64,000 bases of DNA. It comes from Flaveria trinervia. Its lineage: Eukaryota; Streptophyta; Magnoliopsida; Asterales; Asteraceae. Below are positions 11,209 through 21,953 of this stretch, piece by piece; within the stretch, counting starts at the first letter, position 1; the number at the start of each line of letters is the position of its first letter. The stretch lies in NCBI GenBank assembly GCA_025506515.1, contig CM046443.1, positions 25,410,560 through 25,474,559 of the forward strand, written 5' to 3'. The notes below the pieces were generated by a model. That model worked only from the letters and a program-made list of their open reading frames with translations. It was not told the DNA's origin and searched no databases. A program made the position numbers and the translations under genes.

Positions 11209-12360
11209 TGTAACATCTTGTATTTTTGGTTAGCTAATAGTTAATTTTGTTATTTCTGGTAAGGACTATTAATGCTTTGTCATGAACTTGTGGGCTATTG
11301 TGTTTATCTATTAGTAGGTCTTTGATCCTTTAATGTAAAAGATTATAGTTTATCCATTAAATTGAACATAAGAATAAATAATAAGGGTAAATAATATCTA
11401 ATAATAAAAATAATAACAATGTTAATAATAAAAATAATATTAATAATAATAACAACAATAAATGATAACTATAATGATAATAATTTATAAATTTTTTTTT
11501 TTTAAAAATGTTAAAACTTAAAGTAATTAGATTGAGGGGGGTGTTTTGCCATTTTAGAAACTTAATATGGGAGTTTTTGCATAAAATAATAAACATTTAA
11601 AACTTGGGGGACCAATTCTGTAAATTCTTAAAACATAACCCAACCCCCGCTCAACCCCGTTTTTCCGGCCAACTGTCCGCCAACCTCCGGCGACTCTCCG
11701 ACCACCCAAAACCATCAAAACCCGGCGTTTACCGAATCCAAAATCACCCCCAAACCGTCCTAACACATGTTTCGAACCGTTATACATCAATAATTTACAT
11801 TTAAACGCCGGTTACTAAGCTCAATCGATTACATAACCGATACCTTTAACAATCGGACCGTTCAATCATTTAAGCACAATAATAACCATAGTAAATGGAT
11901 CCTAATCGAACGTTAAACTAATCCTAAACTACTGCCGAACTCAATTCCAACTGAAGCATACCAGAACCTTTCATTCGATTCACTTGTCATCACGAACCTG
12001 CAACTCAATCGAAACCAATTGTCCAAGCATCATAAACAGAAATTGACAGAGGGTTTTCCATATCTAGTACAATTGGAAGCCTCCTGTGCAATTAATTTGT
12101 TTATAATCAACATTGAGCATCGATCAAGCAATACTCAGGTCGCGACCTGTTCATCATCGTTTCTTGTGGCCTACGCTTCAATACCGGGTAATTAAAAGCA
12201 CCTACATACTCGACTTTACATGGGGAGTGAAAGCCCCATGGTCATTGGCCTTAACAACAACGAATTGCTTTAATTTGATCCAAGAACATTCTAGGGTTCC
12301 TAGAATTGGAGGCTGTTCTGGGTGTTGTGTTCTTAATGTTTTGAAACCGAAAGTTAGCAC

Positions 12361-12446
12361 GGCAACTGCCCTGGTTCACTGGTTAAGACTGTTCCCCCAC
12401 ATCCATGAGGTCCCGGGTTCGAACCCGGGCAGCCTCATCTTTTTTT
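12361..12446 (+). other. tRNA-like segment with A and B boxes in 5' LTR
   Basis: TGGTTCACTGGTTAAGACTG matches an A box, and the 18-bp perfect palindrome CCCGGGTTCGAACCCGGG (12412-12429) contains a perfect B-box core GGTTCGAACCC. A run of seven T (12440-12446), a polymerase III terminator, follows. GCTGCCC-like bases at the start can pair with GGGCAGC at the end, giving an acceptor-like stem. The T arm lacks one C needed for a normal 5-bp stem, so it is tRNA-derived rather than a functional tRNA gene. Confidence 0.6.
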
Positions 12447-12796
12447 AAGAAGGCTTTTTGGCCTTAAGATAGTTATGGAAAATTTATAATAATTATAAAA
12501 ATAACTTTTATAAACTCCAAATATTTTTAAATCATTCAGTTAATTTTCTTGAAATTTATTTTAATATAATTATTTTAACAAATGATATAACTAGTGCAAA
12601 TTTTGGTAAAATAGATTTTAAATATTGTTTAACTCATTAAAACATTATTTGTTTAAATAACAAGTATAAATTATTGTTTAAAAAGTGCTTATTTTATTTA
12701 GCGATGAGATTTTATTTCTTTATTACAAACTTTATAATAAATGTTACTCTTATTTCACATCTTATATAAAATATAAATACATTGTTCCAAAAAAAA

Positions 12797-12799
<3 letters not shown>

Positions 12800-12840
<41 letters not shown>
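12800..12840. repeat. (TA)n microsatellite in 5' LTR
   Basis: A nearly pure TA tract. The copy in the 3' LTR (about 20753-20812) is longer, as expected for slippage or sequencing error in such tracts. Confidence 0.85.
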
Positions 12841-12842
<2 letters not shown>

Positions 12843-13752
12843 ATATATTATATATTTTGTAAATATATTTGACAAAGCCTCAAACATCAAATTGAACTTT
12901 AATTCACGTAAATTTCGCTAAACCTATTACAATTAAACTTTAACGTTGTAAATATATTTTTTTTTGTGTTAGGTGCATTGTGAAAGACTGCGTTGAACCG
13001 TTGCTTATATTTATTCTTATTAATCATCAAATATATATTATTTGATCATGTGAGTATTCCATACCCCTTTTTCTTATTTCACACTTTGGGGTGAAACATG
13101 TTAACATTATCATTGCACTTGTAAACTTATTTGAGACTTGTAAACTTTATGGCAATTCATCATGTAAAGTTGTGGTTAGTTGAACTTTTGTGGTTACCAT
13201 GTTATGGCGTTATATGTACAATCATTAACTATTGCTAGCCCAGCGAAGTCATAGATCTATGGGTAAGACAAGCCTGCTTGGTTGATCCAAGTACACTTAG
13301 CTGATCGTATATATACTTTTAACGTTTGAGACTTGTAAAACATTGTCAAGGTTTGATTGTTGCATTGTCCATAGCATCCCTAATCACTATATTCACTAAT
13401 TTATGACTTGAATTGCCATCTTTTATATATACTTATGTATTAAAACTATGGAATGCCCACCAACATTAGTGTTGATCTTTTATTTTTAACATGTTTCAGG
13501 TAATGCCCAAGTTTGATTATCTACATTTGAAGCTTGCACATCTAGGAAGGGACCTAGAATAATAAATTAATAGAATGATATACTGCATTCTATGTTATGC
13601 TTATATTTCCTTTGAAACTATTGTTGTAATGTGACAATTTAAAACTTATGTTAAAACTTTATTTGCTTTTCTTTAATAGCGTTATGTGGCTATGAACGAT
13701 CTTAACTCTCACTCCTCGACGTTTCCGCCGTCAAGGTTGGGGTGTGACAGAT

Positions 13753-13766
13753 TGGTATCAGAGCCC
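13753..13766 (+). other. Primer binding site (tRNA-iMet)
   Basis: TGGTATCAGAGCCC lies three bases after the LTR end and complements the 3' end of initiator tRNA-Met. Confidence 0.9.
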
Positions 13767-14424
13767 ATAACTATAGGGATCTAGGTTATTAGAAATGGTG
13801 ACCTAGGCTATAGTATGCATGAACCTTATAGAATTATATTTCTATTTGTAAATCATATACTTTTCATGCTACATAATGCTATGCCTCTTATGTGCAATTT
13901 GATGCCTTAGCATAGGATTGCCTAAACATTGTTATTTGTCTCCCTAAACTTAACTTTGACCCTTTGACTTCCCCCGAACATGAACTCTCTTAATCTTATT
14001 CTCGTCGACACGTGGAATCTTATGTTTATGTTATGACTTGGATCTTTAGACGTTACGTCTAATCTGAATAAATCTCATCAAGGTTTTGATTCTATAAACC
14101 TAAGAAATATGTGTGACACATAGACACCTGTATCTTGGTTTTCCTGGCAAAAGGCCCTCGGGCTAAGGCAAGCATATCGCATAAATCCTACGGGACTAGT
14201 TATGCTTACCTGGGGATTTCTGGGATGAGTGATAAACTATGGTCAACATACACAAGTTTCTAAGGTAAATGGGTCAATTCACCTTGACGTGTCAACGTTT
14301 TCAAATGGTAATGCGTTACCAAATGGAAACATCCCGTGTACCTTAAAACTCTTAACTTATCTTTGTTAAACTACTATCCTCTGTTATCCCCGCTCCTGTA
14401 ACTAACTCATTTTGTATATCCAGC

Positions 14425-15663
14425 ATGTCTCGTCACCATGGGAAGCGTGGAAGTTCCGACCGTAAGCTGGCTGCCATGATTGCACGACAAATGGCTGCCG
14501 TTCTCCCGACGATGGTTGCTGAACTTAATAGCACACTAATGGCTAATAGCAACAACTACCAATGGGAACAATAGTGGTGCTAATGGAGACAATAGCAACA
14601 ATCAAAACGGGAATGATCAACACGGGAACAATCGTACTTGCACTTTCAAACACTTCAACTCGTGCAAACCCACTAGTTTTAGTGGAAAAGAGGAGCCACG
14701 GGACTTCTCGAGTGGTTTGAAGGTATGGAGAACACATTTATTATTAGCGAGTGCCCCGATGAGCTCAAGGTTCGCTATGCCACAAGTGTTCTTCAACAAC
14801 GAGCGCTAACTTGGTGGAATAGTGAAAAGAGAAACCGGGGAACTGAGGTTGCAATGGCGATGCCCTAGGAATTCAAAGATATTATGATCCAAAAGTTCTG
14901 CCCAAGAAGCGAGTTACAAAAGCTGGAGGAGGAATTCTGGAACCTTAAACAAGATGGTGGGAATCACTTGGCTTATTCCACCCGACATCATGAGTTGAGT
15001 ATGCTTCTACCACACATGGTGGACACCGTGCCCCGTAACATCGAGAAATTTATCAAGGGGGTGCCACCTCAAATTCAAGATGCTGTGGTGGGTAGTAGGC
15101 CCACAACTTTAGAGGAAGCGATTACTATCACTGCACAGCTCACCGAGAATCATATAAGAGCTGGCACGATGTCGGCAAAGGGTTCCAAGGCTATGGTGAA
15201 GGTGACACCCGAGGCAACAAAGGAGGTAAAGGCCGAGTCATCTTCTCAAAACAAGAAGCGTAAGTTCACCCCGACACGCAACTACGCTGTGACCGCCCCT
15301 AATGCTCCTCAAAAACAAATGGTGGTTGCGAATCAAGCTCCCATGGCTAAAGTTTATGCTGGTCCACATCCTATGTGTAACACATGCAAGTACCATCATT
15401 CAAGCAACATTCCATGCCGAGTCTGCTCGCTGTGTGGAAAGTATGGTCATTTGGTGGCTACCTGTCTTCGTGCACCAAATAACTCTGCCGTGCTTACCAA
15501 CCGAACCTGCTACAACTGTGGTGAGGCTGGCCATATTCGCCCTCAATGTCCTCGCAATGCGGGAACTGTGCCACCGGCTCGTGGAAGGGCTTTCAACATC
15601 AACGCCAACCAAGCGCAAGCCAACAACGACGTGGTGAATGGTACGCCGCTAAATTTCTTCTAG
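14425..15663 (+). pseudogene. Gag of Tekay-like element
   Basis: The frame starts MSRHHGKRGSSDRKLAAM at the first ATG after the leader. The capsid-like part reads FSGKEEPRD, WFEGMENTFIISECPDELKVRYA and LTWWNSEKR across frame changes near 14560 and 14705. A TAG stop lies in frame near 14866. The rest (14884-15663) is open and ends with two CCHC knuckles, CSLCGKYGHLVATC and CYNCGEAGHIRPQC, which bind RNA during packaging. A Gln/Asn-rich stretch sits near 14550-14640. Given the near-identical LTRs, some of these breaks may be sequence errors. Confidence 0.85.
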
Positions 15664-15729
15664 TCCTTTGCTTGTCTTACAAAAATTTCCTATTTATGTT
15701 TATCATATCAATAATAGGTTGTTACCAAA

Positions 15730-16205
15730 CAGGTACGTATCTTATAAATAATCTTTATGCATCTGTATTGTTTGATTCGGGTGCCGATAGAAGTTTCGTG
15801 TCCTTGGAATTCGAACCTATACTTTCTAACCGCGTGCAAAACTGGAGAGATCTTTCACGGTCGAGGTCGCCAATGGAAAGTCTATTGTCGTTGATGTTGT
15901 GATACGCGACTGCACCTTGAGTCTTAACGAACACGAGTTCTCCGTCGACCTTATTCCTATGCAATTGGGAAGCTTTGATGTTATCATTGGCATGGATTGG
16001 TTAGCCAAACATCGTGCGGAAATTCTATGTTTTGAGAAGTGTATCCGAATTCCTTTACCTACTGGAGATACTTTGAAGGTCTTTGGGGAGAAATCATCCC
16101 AAAGACTCAAACTCATGTCTTGTATCAAGGCTCGCAAGTGCTTAAGTAAAAACTACATGGCTTTCATGGCATATGTAGTTAATACGAAAGCCAAGGGTAA
16201 GAGTT
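15730..16205 (+). pseudogene. Aspartic protease domain of Tekay-like Pol
   Basis: The active-site segment ASVLFDSGADRSFVS carries the catalytic DSG triad. A frame change near 15840 leads into IRDCTLSLNEHEFSVDLIPM and the flap/second conserved segment FDVIIGMDWLAKH. The protease matures Gag-Pol. The domain is complete in content but split over two frames. It sits between gag and RT in the usual gypsy order. Confidence 0.82.
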
Positions 16206-16206
16206 G

Positions 16207-17765
16207 AAAGACATTCCTGTTGTGCGAGACTTTCCCGAAGTTTTCCCGAAGATCTTAAAGGGTTACCTCCCGTGCGAGAAGTTGAGTTCAAGATTGATTT
16301 AATCCCTGGTGCAAACCCTGTGGCTAAATCGCCTTATCGTCTTGCACCTTCTGAAATGCAAGAGCTCGCTAGTCAACTGCAAGAGTTGACCGATAAGGGT
16401 TTTATTCGCCCTAGTTCATCACCGTGGGGCGCACCTGTACTGTTTGTGAAGAAGAAGGATGGTTCATTTCGTATGTGCATCGACTACCGGGAACTCAACA
16501 AGCTTACTATTAAAAACCGATACCCTCTTCCTCGAATCGATGATCTCTTCGACCAACTTCAAGGGGCAACTCAATTCTCAAAGATCGATCTACGCTCTGG
16601 GTATCATCAACTACGTGTTCACAATGATGACATTCCAAAGACCGCTTTTCGTACTCGATATGGGCACTACGAGTTCATGGTTATGCCTTTTGGTTTGACC
16701 AATGCACCTGCCGTGTTCATGGATCTCATGAATCGAGTATGTAAACCGTATTTGGATAAATTCGTAATCGTGTTCATTGATGACATTCTTATCTATTCTA
16801 AGACGAGAGTCGATCACGAGAGACACTTGCGACAAGTTCTTGAACTTTTGAAGAAGGAGCAATTGTACGCTAAGCTTTCCAAGTGTGAATTTTGGTTAGA
16901 AGAAGTTCAATTCTTAGGACATGTGGTGAATAGCCAAGGTATTCACGTTGATCCTACCAAGATTGAAGCGGTGAAGAATTGGTGCATTCCCACAACCCCA
17001 ACCGAGGTTCGTTCTTTTCTGGGTTTAGCGGGATACTACCGTAGGTTCATAGCAAATTTCTCGAAGATTGCTAAACCATTAACGGCACTAACCCAAAAGA
17101 ATCGACTTTTTGAATGGGGACCCGAGCAAGAAGAGGCTTTCGAGACATTGAAACGCAAGTTGTGTAATGCTCCTATTCTCACACTACCCGATGGAAACGA
17201 CGACTTTACTGTATATTGTGATGCTTCTAATCAAGGTCTGGGTTGTGTTCTCATGCAACGAGGCAAAGTTATAGCATACGCGTCAAGACAATTGAAGGTG
17301 CATGAAGTTAACTACACAACGCATGATCTTGAACTTGGTGCGGTGGTTTTTGCATTGAAGATTTGGCGACACTACTTATATGGGACGCAATGTATAGTCT
17401 ACACCGATCATAAGAGTCTCCAACACGTGTTCAATCAAAAGGATCTCAACATGAGACAAAGACGTTGGATTGAGTTGATTAGTGACTACGACTGCGACAT
17501 TCGCTATCATCCTGGAAAGGCGAATGTTGTAGCCGACGCACTAAGTCGCAAGGTCCACAACAAGACTGTCTCGCTTCAAGAAATTCGAGATCGAAGGCAA
17601 TGGTTTGATACGCTAGGAGAATTTGATACCGAGATTCATGTGGATGTCAACGAGGCTACTATCATGCTTCAAAACATAAGGATCGATAGTGACCTCGAGA
17701 TGTGCATTCGCGAGGCTCAACAAGTGGCACTAACCGACGAAGGAAGACGAAGATTTGATGACTAA
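16207..17765 (+). pseudogene. Reverse transcriptase and RNase H of Tekay-like Pol
   Basis: A linker matching DIPVVRDFPEVFPEDL precedes the long open frame (from 16272). The RT shows VKKKDGSFRMCIDYRELN, SKIDLRSGYHQLRV, MPFGLTNAPAVFMDLMN and the catalytic FIDDILIYSK (FIDD at 16774-16785). The connection carries GLAGYYRRFI. The RNase H has the core YCDASNQGLGCVL, YTDHKSLQHVF and YHPGKANVVADALSRK. The frame stays open for 497 codons and stops just before the integrase. A frameshift there, around 17755, separates it from the next domain. Confidence 0.92.
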
Positions 17766-19117
17766 CGTACGGTCACAATTGGAGACAAAACCGAACGGCA
17801 TGTGGTACTTCTTGAATCGACTTTGGATCCCGGATCGTGACAACCTTCGGCACTTCATTATGAACGAAGCTCATCAAACCCGATATTCTGTTCATCCTGG
17901 CTCCGATAAGATGTACATGGACCTGCGTGGTCAATATTGGTGGCCTGGAATGAAGAAAGATATCGCATCTTATGTTCTAAGTGTCTCACGTGTGCAAGGG
18001 TTAAAGCCGAGCATCAACGACCAAGTGGTTTACTTGAGCAACCTGAAATTCCTATGTGGAAATGGGAACATATATCCATGGATTTCATAACCAAGTTACC
18101 TCGTACACCTCGTGGTCATGATAGCATTTGGGTCATCGTTGACCGTTTGACCAAGACAGCACATTTCATACCCATACGAGACACGTACAAGGTTTCAAGG
18201 CTAGCCCGAATCTATGTTGATGAAATTGTGAGTCGTCATGGCGTGCCCTTACACATCATTTCTGATCGAGATGCTCGTTTCACTTCACACTTCTGGTCTT
18301 CGATGCAAGAGCTTTTGGGAACTCAATTGGATTTAAGTACGGCTTACCATCCTCAAACCGATGGTCAAACCGAACGAACAATCCAAACCCTCGAGGATCT
18401 GTTACGACTTTGTGTCCTTGATTTTGGTGGTGATTGGGATACGCATTTACCGCTCGCGGAATTTTCGTATAACAATAGTTATCACTCAAGTATCAAAATG
18501 GCACCATTCGAGGCTTTGTATGGCCGTAAATGTCGTTCCCCAATCTGTTGGACTGACATTGGGGAAAATATTATCACTGGGCCGGAACTTATTCAAGAAA
18601 CGACCGACAAAATTTCCAAAATACGAAATAATCTTGAGGTGGCTAGAAGTCGCCAAAAGAGTTATGCCGACAAAAGACGCAAACCATTGGAGTTTCAAGT
18701 CGACGACATGGTTCTTCTTAAAGTCTCTCCATGGAAGGGTGTTGTACGTTTTGGGAAGAAGGGTAAGTTAGCCCCACGCTTTGTAGGACCTTTCAAGATT
18801 TTGAAAAGAATTGGGAAAGTGGCTTACAAACTGGAGTTACCTTCTGAACTTAGCGGAGTTCATCCTGTCTTTCATGTCTCAAACCTGAGGAAGTGCTTGA
18901 CTGATGAAAATTTGCATGTCCCACTAGAGGAAATTCAAGTTGATGAGTCATTGCACTTTGTTGAGAAGCCTGTGGAGATTATGGATCGCACCCTGAAGAA
19001 AACCCGAACAACTACCACACCTATCGTTAAAGTCCGTTGGAAAACAAATGTGGAGCCGAGTTCACTTGGGAGCGTGAAGATCACATGAAAGAGAGATACC
19101 CGTATTTGTTTGCTTAG
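17755..19117 (+). pseudogene. Integrase with chromodomain-like C terminus of Tekay-like Pol
   Basis: The HHCC zinc domain reads NEAHQTRYSVHPGSDKMY, WWPGMKKDIA and CLTCARVKAEHQ, over a frameshift near 17945. The catalytic core holds MDFITKLPRT, IISDRDARFTSHFW and YHPQTDGQTERTIQTLED, providing the D,D,E triad. GDM-like and GPFKILKRIGKVAYKLELP segments form the C-terminal fold. The end (VEIMDRTLKKTRTTTTPIVKVRW, then WEREDHMKERYPYLFA after a frameshift near 19050) is the chromodomain-like tail thought to guide insertion to chromatin. Confidence 0.9.
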
Positions 19118-19148
19118 TTTCATTCTTAATTTCGGGACGAAATTCTTT

Positions 19149-19162
19149 CAAGTTTGGGAGAC
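19149..19162 (+). other. Polypurine tract of Tekay-like element
   Basis: AAGTTTGGGAGAC directly precedes the TG of the 3' LTR and would prime plus-strand synthesis. Confidence 0.75.
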
Positions 19163-20314
19163 TGTAACATCTTGTATTTTTGGTTAGCTAATAGTTAATT
19201 TTGTTATTTCTGGTAAGGACTATTAATGCTTTGTCATGAAACTTGTGGGCTATTGTGTTTCTATTAGTAGGTCTTTGATCCTTTAATGTAAAAGATTATA
19301 GTTTATCCATTAAATTGAACATAAGAATAAATAATAAGGGTAAATAATATCTAATAATAAAAATAATAACAATGTTAATAATAAAAATAATATTAATAAT
19401 AATAACAACAATAAATGATAACTATAATGATAATAATTTTATAAATTTTTTTTTTTAAAAATGTTAAAACTTAAAGTAATTAGATTGAGGGGGGTTTTTG
19501 CCATTTTAGAAACTTAATATGGGAGTTTTTGCATAAAATATAAACATTTAAAACTTGGGGGACCAATTCTGTAAATTCTTAAAACATAACCCAACCCCCG
19601 CTCAACCCCGTTTTTCCGGCCAACTGTCCGGCCAACCTCCGGCGACTCTCCGACCACCCAAAACCATCAAAACCCGGCGTTTACCGAATCCAAAATCACC
19701 CCCAAACCGTCCTAACACATGTTTCGAACCGTTATACATCAAATATTTACATTTAAACGCCGGTTACTAAGCTCAATCGATTACATAACCGATACCTTTA
19801 ACAATCGGACCGTTCAATCATTTAAGCACAATAATAACCATAGTAAATGGATCCTAATCGAACGTTAAACTAATCCTAAACTACTGCCGAACTCAATTCC
19901 AACTGAAGCATACCAGAACCTTTCATTCGATTCACTTGTCATCACGAACCTGCAACTCAATCGAAACCAATTGTCCAAGCATCATAAACAGAAATTGACA
20001 GAGGGTTTTCCATATCTAGTACAATTGGAAGCCTCCTGTGCAATTAATTTGTTTATAATCAACATTGAGCATCGATCAAGCAATACTCAGGTCGCGACCT
20101 GTTCATCATCGTTTCTTGTGGCCTACGCTTCAATACCGGGTAATTAAAAGCACCTACATACTCGACTTTACATGGGGAGTGAAAGCCCCATGGTCATTGG
20201 CCTTAACAACAACGAATTGATCTTTAATTTGATCCAAGAACATTCTAGGGTTCCTAGAATTGGAGGCTGTTCTGGGTGTTGTGTTCTTAATGTTTTGAAA
20301 CCGAAAGTTAGCAC

Positions 20315-20400
20315 GGCAACTGCCCTGGTTCACTGGTTAAGACTGTTCCCCCACATCCATGAGGTCCCGGGTTCGAACCCGGGCAGCCTCATCTTTTTTT
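20315..20400 (+). other. tRNA-like segment with A and B boxes in 3' LTR
   Basis: Same sequence as 12361-12446, including the palindrome (20366-20383) and the T7 run at the end. Its preservation in both LTRs follows from LTR duplication at insertion. Confidence 0.6.
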
Positions 20401-20750
20401 AAGAAGGCTTTTTGGCCTTAAGATAGTTATGGAAAATTTATAATAATTATAAAAATAACTTTTATAAGCTCCAAATATTTTTAAATCATTCAGTTAATTT
20501 TCTTGAAATTTATTTTAATATAATTATTTTAAACAAATGATATAACTAGTGCAATTTTGGTAAAATAGATTTTAAATATTGTTTAACTCATTAAAACATT
20601 ATTTGTTTAAATAACAAGTATAAATTATTGTTTAAAAAGTGCTTATTTTATTTAGCGATGAGATTTTATTTCTTTATTACAACTTTATAATAAATGTTAC
20701 TCTTATTTCACATCTTTATATAAAATATAAATACATTGTTCCAAAAAAAA

Positions 20751-20752
<2 letters not shown>

Positions 20753-20809
<57 letters not shown>

Positions 20810-20812
20810 AAT
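20753..20812. repeat. (TA)n microsatellite in 3' LTR
   Basis: A TA tract longer than its counterpart in the 5' LTR. Confidence 0.85.
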
Positions 20813-21719
20813 TGATATCCTTTTGTTAAATATATTTGACAAAGCCTCAAACATCAAATTGAACTTTAATTCACGTAAATTTCGCTAAACCTATTACAAT
20901 TAAACTTTAACGTTGTAAATTATTTTTTTTTTTGTTAGGTGCATTGTGAAAGACTGCGTTGAACCGTTGCTTATATTTATTCTTATTAATCATCAAATAT
21001 ATATTATTTGATCATGTGAGTATTCCATACCCCTTTTTTCTATTTTCACACTTTGGGGTGAAACATGTTAACTTATTACATTGCACTTGTAAACTTATTT
21101 GAGACTTGTAAACTTTATGGCAATTCATCTTGTAAAGTTGTGGTTAGTTGAACTTTTGTGGTTACCATGTTATGGCGTTATATGTACAATCATTAACTAT
21201 TGCTAGCCCAGCGAAGTCATAGATCTATGGGTAAGACAAGCCTGCTTGGTTGATCCAAGTACACTTAGCTGATCGTATATACTTTTAACGTTTGAGACTT
21301 GTAAAACATTGTCAAGGTTTGATTGTTGCATTGTCCATAGCATCCCTAATCACTATATTCACTAATTTATGACTTGAATTTGCCATCTTTTATATATACT
21401 TATGTATTAAAACTATGGAATGCCCACCAACATTAGTGTTGATCTTTTATTTTTAACATGTTTCAGGTAATGCCCAAGTTTGATTATCTACACTTTGAAG
21501 CTTGCACATCTAGGAAGGGACCTAGAATAATAAATTAGATAGAATGATATACTGCATTCTATGTTATGCTTATATTTCCTTTGAAACTATTGATTGTAAT
21601 GTGACAATTTAAAACTTATGTTAAAACTTTATTTGCTTTTCTGTAATAGCGTTATGTGGCTATGAACGATCTTAACTCTCACTCCTCGACGTTTCCGCCG
21701 TCAAGGTTGGGGTGTGACA

Positions 21720-21724
21720 CTCGG
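21720..21724. repeat. Target-site duplication CTCGG (right)
   Basis: Partner of 11204-11208, directly after the GGTGTGACA end of the 3' LTR. Confidence 0.9.
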
Positions 21725-21953
21725 TATTCTAATGAATATTTGAAAGATTACATAAATAGATTTGGCCGGGAAGCTTTGGATATCCCAAATCTTGATATGT
21801 CGGCAATGGTGGAACACTCAAAAGGGGTGTTACGAAGGGTTGCTCATTCTACGATGATCTCATCATGAATCCATGCAAGAATGATTGGGTGGTGAGAATG
21901 ATATTCTCTGTTGATGTGAATCAACAAGAATCATATATGATGACTGAGTCAGT
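21725..21953 (+). pseudogene. Tat-lineage gag, continuation after insertion
   Basis: YSNEYLKDYINRFGREALDIPNLDMSAMVE continues the Tat Gag interrupted at 11203. Joining across the duplication gives the expected order of motifs. A short conserved-looking NPCKN segment follows after a frame change. The gag ends abruptly where the next LTR begins with TGTAAGG at 21954. Confidence 0.75.

Larger units (their letters stand above)
11209..13749 (+). repeat. 5' LTR of Tekay-like element
   Basis: It runs from TGTAACATCTTG to GGGGTGTGACA, 2541 bp. It includes an AT-rich start, a tRNA-like segment (12361-12446), a TA microsatellite (about 12800-12840) and the end CCGCCGTCAAGGTTGG. Its partner is at 19163-21719. 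A short ORF in it is just the frame through the tRNA-like segment. Confidence 0.92.
11209..21719 (+). mobile_element. Complete Tekay/Del-like chromovirus (Ty3/gypsy)
   Basis: The 10,511-bp element has two LTRs, a tRNA-iMet primer site, gag with two zinc knuckles, protease, RT, RNase H, integrase with a chromodomain-like C terminus, a polypurine tract and a perfect 5-bp duplication. The LTRs differ mainly by small indels, so insertion is recent. The ORFs nevertheless contain several frameshifts and at least one stop. Assignment to Tekay/Del rests on the long LTRs, primer type and integrase C terminus, and is probable rather than proven. Confidence 0.9.
19163..21719 (+). repeat. 3' LTR of Tekay-like element
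   Basis: It is 2557 bp and near-identical to 11209-13749. Differences I noticed are mostly one or two-base indels, with a few substitutions such as A at 12514 versus G at 20468. Confidence 0.92.

Noticed and set aside
11357..11596. Leu/Tyr-rich minus-strand frame suggestive of a membrane protein
   Set aside because: It is a translation of AT-repeat-rich LTR sequence. The second LTR copy does not keep the frame.
12113..12448. Plus-strand open frame across the LTR tRNA-like segment
   Set aside because: It lies in LTR noncoding sequence, and its C-terminal 'VPGSNPGSL' is simply the B-box palindrome translated. It is not conserved as a protein.
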